Assembly: GCF_002844375.1 (NCBI RefSeq)
Contig: NZ_CP024199.1
Span: forward strand, 1,872,001 to 1,936,000
DNA length: 64,000 nt
From: Thalassospira marina
GTDB lineage: Bacteria; Pseudomonadota; Alphaproteobacteria; Rhodospirillales; Thalassospiraceae
Direction of reading: 5' to 3'
Position 1 is the stretch's first letter. Each line of letters starts with the position of its first letter. This document shows positions 34,355-44,176 of the stretch, one piece after another. The position numbers were made by a program, and so were the translations under genes. The notes beneath the pieces are model-generated. The model did no database searches, was not told the origin of the DNA, and saw only the letters and a list, made by a program, of their open reading frames with translations.

Positions 34355-35293
34355 ATGATGCACAAAATGATCGATTACAAATTGCTCGAAGCCTGCGCCG
34401 AGGTCATCCGCCATGGCAGCTTTGAAAAGGCGGCACGCGCCCTCGGCCTGACACAGTCGGCCGTATCGCAGCGGGTCAAACTGCTGGAAGACCGCATTGG
34501 ACAGCCGCTGATCATGCGGACCAAACCGATTGCGCCAACCCAGCCGGGTGAACGTTTGTTGCAGCATTATCAACGTGTGCATTTGCTTGAACAGGAATTG
34601 CGCGACGATGTGCCCGACGTGGTTGAAGGCGGCGGCTATGGGCATATCGCGCTGGCGGTGAACGCCGACAGCCTGGCAACCTGGTTTCAGGATGTCCCCA
34701 AAAAACTGTTTAACGAATTAAACCTGCTGTCTGACCTTAAGGTAGAGGATGAAGTTTTAACGCACAATCTTTTGCAAAGCGGGCGGGTTTTGGGGGCGGT
34801 TGGCACACGCGATATTCCGGTGCAGGGCTGTAAGGTTCGTACGCTTGGCACCATGCGTTATATCATGGTGGTATCGCCCGAATTTGCCGCGCGGTTTTTC
34901 CCCGACGGGGTAACGGCTGATGCCCTGCGGGCGTGCCCCGCGGTGAATTTTTCCGAACATGACGAATTGCAAAACCAGTTTTTCTACCGGTTTTTCGGCC
35001 TTAATCCCGGCGAATTCCCCGCCCATACCATGCCCAGTTCACAAGGTTTTGTGACTATGGCCGAACAGGGTGTTGCCTATGCCGTGGTTGAAGAACACCA
35101 GGCAGAAGCCGGGCTTGTGGCAGGGCGGTTGGTGCAACCATGTCCCCATGTCATTGAAAGGCCGTTATTCTGGCATCACTGGAATATGGAAAGCCGGCTG
35201 CTGTCGCGGGTGAACGATATTGTTTGCGAGGAAGCACGCCGTTTTTTGCGTCCGTTGGTAAAACAGGCCCATCATCCTGAAAAACACCAATAA
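34355..35293 (+). CDS. argP: LysR-family regulator ArgP
   Basis: 312-residue regulator. The N-terminal helix-turn-helix (GSFEKAARALGLTQSAVSQRVKLLE) is followed by ALAVNADSLATWF, a block that aligns with E. coli ArgP, and an LTTR effector domain. In E. coli ArgP senses arginine and lysine and activates argO by releasing stalled polymerase. Three ATGs lie close together (34355, 34358, 34367); MIDYKLLEA at 34367 fits the family start best, but the first cannot be excluded. Divergent from argO. Confidence 0.92.
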   Translation: MMHKMIDYKLLEACAEVIRHGSFEKAARALGLTQSAVSQRVKLLEDRIGQPLIMRTKPIAPTQPGERLLQHYQRVHLLEQELRDDVPDVVEGGGYGHIALAVNADSLATWFQDVPKKLFNELNLLSDLKVEDEVLTHNLLQSGRVLGAVGTRDIPVQGCKVRTLGTMRYIMVVSPEFAARFFPDGVTADALRACPAVNFSEHDELQNQFFYRFFGLNPGEFPAHTMPSSQGFVTMAEQGVAYAVVEEHQAEAGLVAGRLVQPCPHVIERPLFWHHWNMESRLLSRVNDIVCEEARRFLRPLVKQAHHPEKHQ

Positions 35294-35419
35294 ACTGATC
35301 ACCTTGACGGGAACCAACCGCCACGGACACCGTTTGACAGAAGGGCAAAATTGCTTCTTACTTTGGGTCGTCGTGAAAGACGATCATCCGTTTTTATTAC
35401 AGCAGCGAGAATTTCATAC

Positions 35420-36688
35420 ATGTCGCACCGGCTGATTGCCTGTGATCATTGTGATTACCTCCATACCGAAGAGGAAATCCCGCCGGGACATGTGGCACGG
35501 TGTGCGCGCTGTGGCTCGCCATTATATCAAAGCCAGAATAACAGCATCGAACGGTCGCTGGCCTTTGCCTTTACCGCACTTATGCTGTTTGTCCTGGCCA
35601 ATGCATTTCCCATTTTGCGCTTTAGCATGGAAGGCCGCAGCGAAAGCAACACGCTGGCATCGGGTGTTTTAACCTTTTGGAACGAAGGTTTCATGTTCCT
35701 GGCCTTCATGGTCGGGCTGACATCGATCATTGCCCCGTTATTGCTGATCATGGCCTATATCTATGTGCTGCTGCCATTGCGTTTCGGGTTCAATTTTCCT
35801 GCTATTCGCAAGGTCTGGCGCATTCTGGCGGTGGCGCGGCCCTGGTCGATGCTCGACGTGTTTTTGATCGGCCTGCTGGTGGCATTGACCAAGCTGAATG
35901 ATTTTGCCGACGTGATTGCCGGTCCGGCCTTTTATGCCGTTTGCATCCTGATCCCGACTTCATTGCTGATGAGCGCGCAGCTTGACCCGCGCGAAGTATG
36001 GCGCAAACTGGCACCCGCTGGCCTGAAATACCCGACGACAGATGATATCGCCACCGGGCAAGCCGGTGGCCGCTGGGCAACCTGCGAGGTTTGCGCCTAT
36101 GTCCTTACAGGGGATGCCGCCCATGACCCGCATGCCAAATGCCCGTGTTGCGGGGCGGCGGTGCATCATCGCAAACCGCGCAGCCTGTCGCGGGCCTGGG
36201 CATTTTTGATCAGTGCGGCGGTGTTTTACATTCCCGCCAATGTCTTTCCGATCATGAGCGTCACCATGCTTGGCAATACCGAGGCCGATACCATCCTGTC
36301 AGGTGTCAGCGCCCTGATAGACGCCGGGGAATGGCCGATTGCCATGGTTGTTTTTTGCGCCAGCATTGTTGTGCCGGTTTTCAAGCTGGTGGTGCTGGCC
36401 TGGGTTTATATTGCCGCGGGCATGGGTTTTGCCGGGCCGTTGCGCCAGCGCACCCGGATTTACCGCATCACCGAACTGATCGGGCGCTGGTCGATGATTG
36501 ATGTGTTTATGGTGTCGATTTTGGCAGCCTTGGTAAAACTCGGGAATATTGCTACCGTTGTGCCGGGGTTTGGGGCGGTGGCATTTTGCGCCGTGGTTAT
36601 TTTGACGATGCTTTCGGCAATGGCGTTTGATCCGCGCCTTATCTGGGATCGCGCGATTATGAAAATGCAGCAGGGGACGCCATCATGA
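35420..36688 (+). CDS. pqiA: PqiA, intermembrane-transport membrane protein
   Basis: 422-residue protein with two copies of the same unit: a zinc-ribbon pair (CDHCDYLH...CARCG; CEVCAYVL...CPCCG) followed by four membrane helices each. The repeats share FPIxxxxMEG/MLGxxEADTILSGV. This matches PqiA, the inner-membrane component of the PqiABC lipid-transport bridge. The ATG at 35420 is chosen because MSHRLIACDHC is the family start; the frame opens earlier at 35351. The stop overlaps the pqiB start (ATGA). Confidence 0.94.
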   Translation: MSHRLIACDHCDYLHTEEEIPPGHVARCARCGSPLYQSQNNSIERSLAFAFTALMLFVLANAFPILRFSMEGRSESNTLASGVLTFWNEGFMFLAFMVGLTSIIAPLLLIMAYIYVLLPLRFGFNFPAIRKVWRILAVARPWSMLDVFLIGLLVALTKLNDFADVIAGPAFYAVCILIPTSLLMSAQLDPREVWRKLAPAGLKYPTTDDIATGQAGGRWATCEVCAYVLTGDAAHDPHAKCPCCGAAVHHRKPRSLSRAWAFLISAAVFYIPANVFPIMSVTMLGNTEADTILSGVSALIDAGEWPIAMVVFCASIVVPVFKLVVLAWVYIAAGMGFAGPLRQRTRIYRITELIGRWSMIDVFMVSILAALVKLGNIATVVPGFGAVAFCAVVILTMLSAMAFDPRLIWDRAIMKMQQGTPS

Positions 36689-38364
36689 GCGATGACAACC
36701 AGAACAGTGTGCCGCCAGAGCCGCAAAAGCCGGAGGTCCGGCGCGGCCTGCAAAACCTGTCGCTGATCTGGCTGGTGCCGCTGGTTGCCGTCATTATTGG
36801 TGGCTGGCTGCTGTGGCGCGAGGTTTCGTCCAAGGGCCCTGAAATTACCGTCACCTTTCAGTCGGCCGAGGGGCTGACCCAGGGTAAAACGGCTGTGCGT
36901 TATCGCGATGTTGATGTCGGAACGGTCAAGAAAATCGCGCTATCGGATGATTTCAGCAAGGTCGTGCTGACCCTGCAGATGAATTCGGATGTTGAAAAAT
37001 ACCTGACGGATAAAACCAAATTCTGGGTGGTGCGGCCGCGTGTTTCCTCACGCGGGATTTCCGGCCTCGAAACCATTGTGACGGGCGCCTATATCGAAAT
37101 CGTTCCCAACGAGGATGGCGAAGCCACTACTGAGTTTGTCGGTTCGGAAGAACCGCAATTTGTGGCCGATGGCAGCGAAGGTACGCGTTTTGTTTTAACC
37201 GCCGATGAACTGGGATCAATCAATTCAGGTGCACCCATTTTGTTGCATGGCGTTTCAGTGGGCGAGGTGCTTGATACTTCGCTTGATGCGGCGGCAAAAA
37301 AGGTATCAATCCCGATTTATATCAAGGCCCCCTATGACAAGCTGGTAACCAATGACAGCCGCTTCTGGGATTCCAGTGGGGTTAGCGTTGATCTGAGTGC
37401 ACAGGGTGTTTCGGTGCGGGCGCAATCGATCCGTTCGGTCATTCAGGGCGGCATCAATTTCATGACGCCACCGGGCAATGAAGGTGCATCACCAGCCAAA
37501 TCCAACACGGTGTTCACGCTTTATAAAAACCGCAAACAGGCCGAAAGCCTGGTGCAGGGCTTTACCCAGAAATTCATGCTGTATTTTGATGGCTCCATTC
37601 GTGGCCTGTCGGCCGATGCGCCGGTTGAATTTCGCGGTATTCGCATTGGTACGGTCGATAGCGTCAATCTGGAATATCTGCGTGACAAGGGCATGTTCCG
37701 CGCGCCAGTTCAAATCACGGTGGAACCGGAACGTATTCAGACGGTGGGCGATAAACCCCAAAGTGCGGCCGAATACAAGGAAGTCATTGATCAGTTGATC
37801 GAACATGGCCTGCGCGCACGCCTTAAAACCAGCAGCTTCCTGACTGGCCAGCTTTATGTGGATATGGATATGTATCCGCTGGCACCCGCGCGCTATCTTG
37901 GCGATGGCAAAGGCAATGTCCAGGAACTGCCGACATTGCCCAACCAGATCGATGAAATCACGGATTCCCTGCAATCGCTGCTGGCGAAGGTGGAAACCAT
38001 TCCGATTGAACAAATCGGCATCCGGGTTTTGGGCACGGTTGAGGGAATGGAAGACCTTGTGACCTCGCCAGAGCTTAAGAAAAGCATGCAAAGCATTCAG
38101 GAAGCCAGCAATGGCATCAACCAGCTTGTTTCGCATCTCGATAGCAGCGTTCTGCCGGCAACGGAAGAAGCCCTGGATGAAGCGCGCAAGACCATGACCG
38201 ATCTTCGCGACATGACAGCACCCAATTCGCCGGTTCGATATAACCTTGAGGAATCGCTTAAGGAAATTTCGTCTGCTGCGCGTTCTGTCCGTACATTGAC
38301 CGATTATCTCGAACAGAACCCCAACGCCCTGATCCTGGGCAAATCCGGAAATCAGGAGGAATAA
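36685..38364 (+). CDS. pqiB: PqiB, MCE-domain tunnel protein
   Basis: 559-residue periplasmic protein anchored by one N-terminal helix (SLIWLVPLVAVIIGGWLLW). Three tandem MCE domains follow, each recognisable by GLTQGKTAVRYRDVDVGTV-type openings and the later GLSADAPVEFRGIRIGTV. A long C-terminal helical region (about 430-559) would form the coiled-coil needle seen in PqiB hexamers. It bridges the periplasm for lipid movement to the outer membrane. The pqiC ribosome site AGGAGGAA lies inside its last codons. Confidence 0.94.
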   Translation: MSDDNQNSVPPEPQKPEVRRGLQNLSLIWLVPLVAVIIGGWLLWREVSSKGPEITVTFQSAEGLTQGKTAVRYRDVDVGTVKKIALSDDFSKVVLTLQMNSDVEKYLTDKTKFWVVRPRVSSRGISGLETIVTGAYIEIVPNEDGEATTEFVGSEEPQFVADGSEGTRFVLTADELGSINSGAPILLHGVSVGEVLDTSLDAAAKKVSIPIYIKAPYDKLVTNDSRFWDSSGVSVDLSAQGVSVRAQSIRSVIQGGINFMTPPGNEGASPAKSNTVFTLYKNRKQAESLVQGFTQKFMLYFDGSIRGLSADAPVEFRGIRIGTVDSVNLEYLRDKGMFRAPVQITVEPERIQTVGDKPQSAAEYKEVIDQLIEHGLRARLKTSSFLTGQLYVDMDMYPLAPARYLGDGKGNVQELPTLPNQIDEITDSLQSLLAKVETIPIEQIGIRVLGTVEGMEDLVTSPELKKSMQSIQEASNGINQLVSHLDSSVLPATEEALDEARKTMTDLRDMTAPNSPVRYNLEESLKEISSAARSVRTLTDYLEQNPNALILGKSGNQEE

Positions 38365-38365
38365 A

Positions 38366-38992
38366 ATGACTTTTGCATCTGACCGGCAAAAACAGGGTTG
38401 TGGCAAGCTGAAACGCCATTTTCAAATGGGGGTTCTGGCCGGGATGGCGGTGCTGCTGGCAGCCTGCACGGTGCCGCAAAGCGGGCGGTATTTCGTACTT
38501 TCGCCTGTGGCACCTAAACACACCATTCAATCCGGTGTGGTCAAGGCCGTGCTGGGGGTAGGGCCAGTTGAATTTCCGTCCCATCTGGATCGCGCGCAAC
38601 TGGTTTTGCGCACCGGCCAGAACGAACTTTACCTGCGTGAAAACGATAAATGGGCCGAACCGCTGGAGGAAACGGCACGCCGTGTCCTGATGCAGGATTT
38701 GCAGGACCGTTTATCCCCCAAACGCATGGAGGCCTTTCCCTGGAACAGCCGTGACGGGGTAAACTGGCAGATCGCCGTTGATGTCAGCAATTTTGAAGCC
38801 CAGCCAGACCGGACCGTGCGCCTGAATGCGCAATGGAAAATTGTTGATGTGTCCAGTGGCGAAATCGTGCTGTCCAATCATTTCGATCAGCGCATCAAAC
38901 CGGCATCGGGTGACAGTGCGGCCATTGTTGCCGCGATGAGCCAGCTTTGGGGGCAGTTCGCCGACGATATTTCAACCGCCTTCACCCAGTGA
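38366..38992 (+). CDS. pqiC: PqiC, outer-membrane lipoprotein of the Pqi system
   Basis: 208-residue protein. A basic N-region, then a hydrophobic core ending LLAAC (lipobox, acylated cysteine near residue 34). It belongs to the PqiC/YmbA family: YFVLSPV near the N-terminus and VGPVEFPSHLDRAQLVLR are typical, with a closing amphipathic helix. It is the outer-membrane partner of PqiB. The start follows pqiB by one base. This is the last gene of the operon. Confidence 0.92.
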   Translation: MTFASDRQKQGCGKLKRHFQMGVLAGMAVLLAACTVPQSGRYFVLSPVAPKHTIQSGVVKAVLGVGPVEFPSHLDRAQLVLRTGQNELYLRENDKWAEPLEETARRVLMQDLQDRLSPKRMEAFPWNSRDGVNWQIAVDVSNFEAQPDRTVRLNAQWKIVDVSSGEIVLSNHFDQRIKPASGDSAAIVAAMSQLWGQFADDISTAFTQ

Positions 38993-39327
38993 AGACCTGA
39001 AAAACAAGAGTCTGTGCCAACCTATGCTCAAGATTGGGGTGGGTTGGCGCAATGGTTGAAATTCCGGGTGTGAATTTGGCCGGATTGTATGGTTTGGCGA
39101 GATGTCAAAAATCCGTGCATTCAGAACAGCTTAGAATAATTCAATGCCGCCAGCGCAATATATGGCGGCATTTTTGTATTGAACCGTTCCAGTCAGTCTA
39201 TTGTTTTTGGGCATACTATCCTTTATCCTGAAAGTAAGAGGAAAAATATCCTCATTTTGGGACATGCAGCTGCAGCTTTCCGCGGTTATCCGCCGATACA
39301 GGTAGTTTTGGGGAGCCAGTTTGCATA
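38993..39327. other. Intergenic region after pqiC
   Basis: 335 bp without a supported gene. It contains a terminator (39143-39175) and then the presumed promoter region of the 565-aa gene. Confidence 0.5.
39143..39175 (+). terminator. Intrinsic terminator downstream of pqiABC
   Basis: AATGCCGCCA and TGGCGGCATT form a 10-bp stem with T-run, about 150 bp after the pqiC stop, implying a long 3' untranslated end or a separate short transcript. Confidence 0.8.
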
Positions 39328-41025
39328 ATGCCGGTGACGACAGCCTATACGTACGAAGTACGTGTCAGGCGTGGGGATCGATGGATCATTCACGCCACTT
39401 ATAACACTGAGAAAGAAGCCACCAGCGAAGCAGAAAATGTTTTGCGGGGCAAGGTTGCTGCCGTTCGCGTTGTTCGGGATTGGGAACGCGAGGATGGGCG
39501 CCACATCGAAAAAGTTCTTCTGGAAAAAGAAGGGCTTGGCGAAGCCGACAATGATCCGGTCCGGGTAACCCCGATCGAGGATGCGGCGTTATGTGAAACC
39601 GACGACGATTTGCTTGGTGTTGAAAGCCGTTCGACCATCAATCGGCTGTTGCGCAAATATTTTGAACAGGAAGTACTGACCCCGACCGAGGTCATGTATA
39701 ACTTCAAAAATATGCGCAAGCTGATGTATCACGATACATTGCTGCCCAGTGCGGTTGACCGGGTTGCGACGATTCATTCGCGCACGACCGAAGGCAACCA
39801 TATCGAGGCCTCCAACAAGCTGCACCGTGCGATTGACACGCTGGCTGCCCGTGCGCGCCAGGTGGAAAAATACGATTTACCGCAGTTTGAAGACGCCACC
39901 ATCGCCGAGGTGCGCCGCGAAATTCAAAGCCTTCGTCTGGCCGAAGATACCGATTTTCTGACGATGGTTGCGCTGACGCGCGAGCTTTCATCATCCCGCA
40001 GCTGGATTGGCAAGCTGGACTTTGCCCTGAAGGTAAAAGGCGACCCCAAAGACGATGGCGCGCGTGCCATGGTCGATGATGTGGTGGCCGATATTCTGGG
40101 TTCACCCGTCGCCCTTAAAGACCTTTTGGGGCCATCGCGCAGCTTTGGCGATGCGGTATTGCTTCATATCGATCTGGCGCTGGGCAAGGCAAAGGGTAAT
40201 CGTGGGGCCGCACAGGATGTGCTGGACCTGTTAAACCCGTTATTTGCCGCGGGCCTTTTGCCGAAATCGCAATTTGTGCTGTTTGATTATGTCGCGCGCG
40301 AACTTAAAAGTCCGAATTCGTTTTCCCGCCATGAAGATGATGCCGACCAGCTTGTGCAAGTTCTGGACCGTCTATTGAATGCGGATGGTGTTGTATTTGG
40401 TCAGCCCATGGTCGAAGCACTGGTCGAACGCGGTGCGCGCGTGCGCAATGTGGGCGGCAGCCGTGCCTTTGGCGAGGGGGTCGAAGAAATCGTTGGTTGC
40501 CTGGCACCGGGCTGGCGCCGGTTGGCGTTTTTGTCCGAGGTAACGAAAAACGAACGTTCTGCCGATATTGGCAGTGAATTGATGGAACTGACGCGCAAAA
40601 CCGTTGCCGATATGCGGGGTCTTCGGGCGTTTTGTGGCCCCGAAGCCAAACCGCGCGAAAAAATGGCCATGGTCACGCGCATGCATGAAAAGGTTGTTCA
40701 GTCCAATTTTGTCGAAGAGCTGAAACATCACCTCAGCGAAAAGCTTGATAGCGGCCTTGCCGACTATCTGACCCGCGAAAAGGTGATTGAACGGATCGAT
40801 AACCCCGACCTTCACTTGCGCCAGCGCGCCTATATGCTGGTCAAATTCTGTTCCAGCGGTGTGTTGATCGAGGGGAAATCGGCGACCATGGCGCGAAAAA
40901 GGGTGGTTGGTTATTTGCGCCAGCCCAATTTCACCGAACGCCTGGTCGATGATTTGCAGGAAAACAGCGAAAAAGAAGGAACGCTGCGCGATTTTTACGC
41001 CCTGTTGCAGCGAAGCGGATTTTAA
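39328..41025 (+). CDS. Conserved-looking hypothetical protein, 565 aa, no recognised domain
   Basis: I do not recognise this protein. The ATG at 39328 begins an acidic, soluble, largely helical chain with no signal or membrane segment. The first 60 residues (TTAYTYEVRVRRGDRWIIHA, then helix, then AAVRVVRDWE) look like a compact alpha-beta module that could be separate. Residues about 100-565 have heptad-like helix patterns and no catalytic motif I know. Codon use resembles its neighbours, so it is probably native. The gene stands alone and ends with a strong terminator. Confidence 0.8.
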   Translation: MPVTTAYTYEVRVRRGDRWIIHATYNTEKEATSEAENVLRGKVAAVRVVRDWEREDGRHIEKVLLEKEGLGEADNDPVRVTPIEDAALCETDDDLLGVESRSTINRLLRKYFEQEVLTPTEVMYNFKNMRKLMYHDTLLPSAVDRVATIHSRTTEGNHIEASNKLHRAIDTLAARARQVEKYDLPQFEDATIAEVRREIQSLRLAEDTDFLTMVALTRELSSSRSWIGKLDFALKVKGDPKDDGARAMVDDVVADILGSPVALKDLLGPSRSFGDAVLLHIDLALGKAKGNRGAAQDVLDLLNPLFAAGLLPKSQFVLFDYVARELKSPNSFSRHEDDADQLVQVLDRLLNADGVVFGQPMVEALVERGARVRNVGGSRAFGEGVEEIVGCLAPGWRRLAFLSEVTKNERSADIGSELMELTRKTVADMRGLRAFCGPEAKPREKMAMVTRMHEKVVQSNFVEELKHHLSEKLDSGLADYLTREKVIERIDNPDLHLRQRAYMLVKFCSSGVLIEGKSATMARKRVVGYLRQPNFTERLVDDLQENSEKEGTLRDFYALLQRSGF

Positions 41026-41054
41026 TCGCGCGCGATTTAAATTGAGCTTTCAGG

Positions 41055-41087
41055 AAAAACGCCCCGGAACCTTCCGCGGGCGTTTTT
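41055..41087 (+). terminator. Intrinsic terminator of the 565-aa gene
   Basis: AAAAACGCCC (41055-41064) and GGGCGTTTTT (41078-41087) form a stem about 30 bp after the stop. Confidence 0.85.
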
Positions 41088-41194
41088 CTTTGCCCGAATA
41101 TTTTGCCACCTGTTTGGCAAGATCGGTGGGGTCTTTGTCATTGTTGCCAGCATGCCTTTTGGGCAAACTGCTATCCAGTCGCCAGGAGGCCGCA

Positions 41195-42262
41195 ATGACC
41201 CGTAAGTCAGCACCCGCACGCCAGAACCCGCATTCACAAAAACGCACCATCGCCTGTTATGCCTTTGACGGCGTGATGAGCCTGGATATCACCGGCCCGC
41301 TTCAGGTTTTTGCCTCGGCCAATACCGAATTGGTGCGCCAGGGTAACCAGCCTGCCTATGACATTGTTGTGTTTGCCGAAAAGGCAGGCCCGGTTCAGAC
41401 ATCGGCGGGGATCAGGCTGCATGCCGATATGGCAAGGGCAGATATTAACCCTGCCGGCATCGATACCATCCTTGTTCCGGGCGGCGAGGGGATTGACGTT
41501 GTATGCCGTGATGCGGGCATTCTGGCATGGTTTGAAGCCGCTGCTGGCGCATGTGGCCGGTTGGGTTCTGTTTGTTCCGGCGCATTATTGCTGGCGGCAG
41601 CGGGGCTTTTGGATGGTCGGCTGGCAACCACGCACTGGTCGCGCTGCGATGAAATGCGGACGAGCTACCCCATGATCGGGCTGGTTGAAAACCGCCTGCA
41701 TACCTATGACCCGACCGGCCTGGATGGGGATGGGCATATTTTCACATCAGCCGGTGTGACGGCGGGCATCGACCTTGCCCTTGCCTTGCTGGAGGATGAT
41801 TTTGGCCGTGCCCTGGCGCTAGCTGTGGCGCGTCGGCTGGTGATGTTTTTAAAACGCCCGGGCGGGCAGGCACAGTTTAGCGCCTATCTGACGCCAGCCA
41901 TCGGAGCATCCGCCAAACTGGCGGAATTGCTGGAATGGCTGCCGGCCAATTTGCAGGCTGATCTGTCGCTAGAAGCCATGGCCGAACGCGCCGGTATGTC
42001 CCCCCGGACTTTTTCGCGTGTTTTCACCCGTGATCTGGGGCTGTCACCCGCGCGCTATGTGGAACGTATGCGTGTCGAGGCGGCGCGTGGCCTGTTGCAG
42101 GGCGGCGATATCACCATTAACCGGGTGGCGCGCCTGTGTGGTTTTGGTCATCCCGAAACCATGCGCCGCGCCTTTCACCGGCATTTATCCATCAGCCCGC
42201 AGGATTATGCGGAAAGGTTTGGCGCAACCCTGTTTGCCGGTGCATCTGTCCCAACCGGCTGA
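41195..42262 (+). CDS. GlxA-family transcriptional regulator (DJ-1/PfpI + AraC HTH)
   Basis: 355-residue two-domain regulator. The DJ-1/PfpI-like domain (about 18-200) has YAFDGVMSLDITGPLQVF and the nucleophile-elbow cysteine in LGSVCSGALLLAAAGLLDG. The C-terminal AraC helix-turn-helix pair covers about 235-345, with MSPRTFSRVFTRDLGLSPARYV and FGHPETMRRAFHRHLSISPQDY. Members regulate catabolism of compounds such as arginine, carnitine or glycine betaine. The ATG at 41195 follows CCAGGAGG, so the upstream extension is rejected. The MFS gene 47 bp later may be its target. Confidence 0.9.
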   Translation: MTRKSAPARQNPHSQKRTIACYAFDGVMSLDITGPLQVFASANTELVRQGNQPAYDIVVFAEKAGPVQTSAGIRLHADMARADINPAGIDTILVPGGEGIDVVCRDAGILAWFEAAAGACGRLGSVCSGALLLAAAGLLDGRLATTHWSRCDEMRTSYPMIGLVENRLHTYDPTGLDGDGHIFTSAGVTAGIDLALALLEDDFGRALALAVARRLVMFLKRPGGQAQFSAYLTPAIGASAKLAELLEWLPANLQADLSLEAMAERAGMSPRTFSRVFTRDLGLSPARYVERMRVEAARGLLQGGDITINRVARLCGFGHPETMRRAFHRHLSISPQDYAERFGATLFAGASVPTG

Positions 42263-42309
42263 TTTCATTTTTTACGTAAATCAATTCATCTGACACGAAA
42301 GTTGGCAAC

Positions 42310-43482
42310 ATGCTGTTACTGACAAATGGACAGGTGCGCCTGCTGTTTATCGCCCAGGCGCTTTATTGGGTATGCTCGATGGTCGGCATTACCCTGACAT
42401 CACTGGTCGGGGTTCAACTGGCCCCTTATGCGGGGCTGGCAACGCTGCCTTTGGGGTTGCTGGTGCTGGGTAATCTGGGTGGGGTTCAACCCATTTCAAT
42501 TTATATGCAACGCCATGGGCGGCGCGCAGGGTTAATGGCCGGGGCCCTTTGCGGGGTAATCGGCGCGCTGGTGGCATCTGCCGGGGTGTGGATGGGCAGT
42601 TTCACCGTGTTTTGCATTGGTGCTGTGCCGATTGGCATTTATCAGGCATCGGCGCGGTATTATCGCTATGTCGCGCTGGAGGCTGTTGAAAGCCATCATA
42701 AAGGGCGTGCTGCGGCCTATGTAACCGGCGGGGGTGTGCTTGCCGCGCTTGTTGCCCCGGAATTGGCCGTGTGGGCGCGTGATGCGCTGGTGATCCCGTT
42801 TCTTGGGGCCTATCTGGTGATGGTGACGATGTCGGTTCTGGCAATTGTGTTGTTGGCCAGGGTGAAGCCGGGCGATATCCCGCCGCGATTGCCCAATGGC
42901 GGTGCCATCATGCGTGAATTGCTGTTGCGGCCCAAAATTTTTGCTGCCGTTGCCATCAGCGCCATAGGCCAGGGTGTTATGGTGCTGATCATGACGGCAA
43001 CGCCCCTTGCCATGAAATTTTGCGGCTTTGATATCATCCAGTCATCCGAAGTCATTCGCTGGCATTTTATTGGCATGTTTCTGCCAGCCTTTGTCGCCGG
43101 GCCATTGATTGACCGGCTGGGTGCGAAAAAGGTCGCAACATTTGGTTCTGTCATTTTGTTGATAAGTGGCATTGTCGCCCTTGGCGGTATTGATCAGTCC
43201 CATTTCCTGATCAGCTCGCTTTTGCTGGGGCTGGGCTGGAATCTTATGCTGCTGGCAGGCACAACGCTTTTGGGCGAGGGGCATGATGCCAGCGAACGTG
43301 GCCACGCCCAGGCCGTGATGGAACTTGCAAATGGCTTTTTGGGGGCTGCGGCATCCTTTGCCGCCGGGATGCTGATCGTCAATGCCGGCTGGGATGCGGT
43401 TAATATCGGCCTGATGCCTGCTGTTTTGGTGGGGCTGGTGATTTTGGTTCTGTGTGGTCGCCCGGCTCGGGTGACATCCTGA
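42310..43482 (+). CDS. MFS transporter, unassigned
   Basis: 390-residue protein with about twelve helices. The classic loop 2-3 motif is degenerate (QRHGRRAGLMAG), and GPLIDRLGAKKVATFG in loop 8-9 is present. ASARYYRYVALEAV in helix 4-5 recalls the YbfB/MFS_1 type of small-molecule exporters. It follows the GlxA-type regulator with a 47-bp gap and no terminator between, so the two are probably co-transcribed. The substrate is unknown. Confidence 0.82.
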   Translation: MLLLTNGQVRLLFIAQALYWVCSMVGITLTSLVGVQLAPYAGLATLPLGLLVLGNLGGVQPISIYMQRHGRRAGLMAGALCGVIGALVASAGVWMGSFTVFCIGAVPIGIYQASARYYRYVALEAVESHHKGRAAAYVTGGGVLAALVAPELAVWARDALVIPFLGAYLVMVTMSVLAIVLLARVKPGDIPPRLPNGGAIMRELLLRPKIFAAVAISAIGQGVMVLIMTATPLAMKFCGFDIIQSSEVIRWHFIGMFLPAFVAGPLIDRLGAKKVATFGSVILLISGIVALGGIDQSHFLISSLLLGLGWNLMLLAGTTLLGEGHDASERGHAQAVMELANGFLGAAASFAAGMLIVNAGWDAVNIGLMPAVLVGLVILVLCGRPARVTS

Positions 43483-43540
43483 TGATCTGTTTGGCTTGAA
43501 ATGTTCCGGGTTGATCCGTGCCAACCTGTAATCTGCATAC

Positions 43541-43575
43541 AAAAAGCCCGCCGGGGGATAGTCCGGCGGGTTAGT
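43541..43575 (+). terminator. Intrinsic terminator after the MFS gene
   Basis: CCCGCCGG and CCGGCGGG stem (with GGGATAGT loop region) preceded by A5 and followed by TTAGTTTTG. Confidence 0.7.
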
Positions 43576-43722
43576 TTTGTGGGGTATTTTCGACAGGTGT
43601 GAAAATACCCCGGCGCGATTGCAGATAAATCTCGATGAATGCAGTGGGCGATCACCACAAACGGCGTGGTGACAGCCTGCAGATCGTAAGTGCCAGGAAC
43701 CGGATAATAAAAAAGCCAGCAA

Positions 43723-43944
43723 TCATGCTGGCTGCAGGGACATTTCCGGGCTGTTTGAAGCGACAAAGTCCTTGATTTTCTGAAGGACAAAATCGCGCGA
43801 AGCGCTTTCGCGGGTTTGAAACAGAACTTCGCGTTCCCGGATCACCAAACCCAGATAAACCGGATCGGTGCGATCTTCATGCTGAAGTTTCAGGGTGCGC
43901 AAAACATGGCCGTAGTCATCAGTGCTTTGATAGACGGTCCGCAT
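43723..43944 (-). CDS. Small hypothetical protein, 73 aa
   Basis: Starts MRTVYQSTDDYGHVLRTLKL with GCAGGAGC at good spacing before the ATG, which argues that it is translated. The chain is soluble, alternates charge and hydrophobic residues, and carries EREVLFQTRES with a C-terminal helix. I recognise no family. It is divergent from yfcG and stands alone, so context gives no function. Confidence 0.65.
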   Translation of the reverse strand: MRTVYQSTDDYGHVLRTLKLQHEDRTDPVYLGLVIREREVLFQTRESASRDFVLQKIKDFVASNSPEMSLQPA

Positions 43945-44176
43945 CGGGTGCTCCTGCGTGTCTCTTCTTCACATCAGTGCGGGGAATGCTTCATCCCGCA
44001 GGCCGACTTTATGGCAGAAATTCTTTTCCGGCCCGTGACAGCTCTGTGATTGTTTAAAGACAGTCACGAAAAGTTGCCTCAATGCGCATTGGCTTTCGCT
44101 CTTAATTTCCACGGCAATATGCCATGGTCAGATCAAAGGGGTTCACCCCATCAACTGTAACCGGGACGTTTGATCC

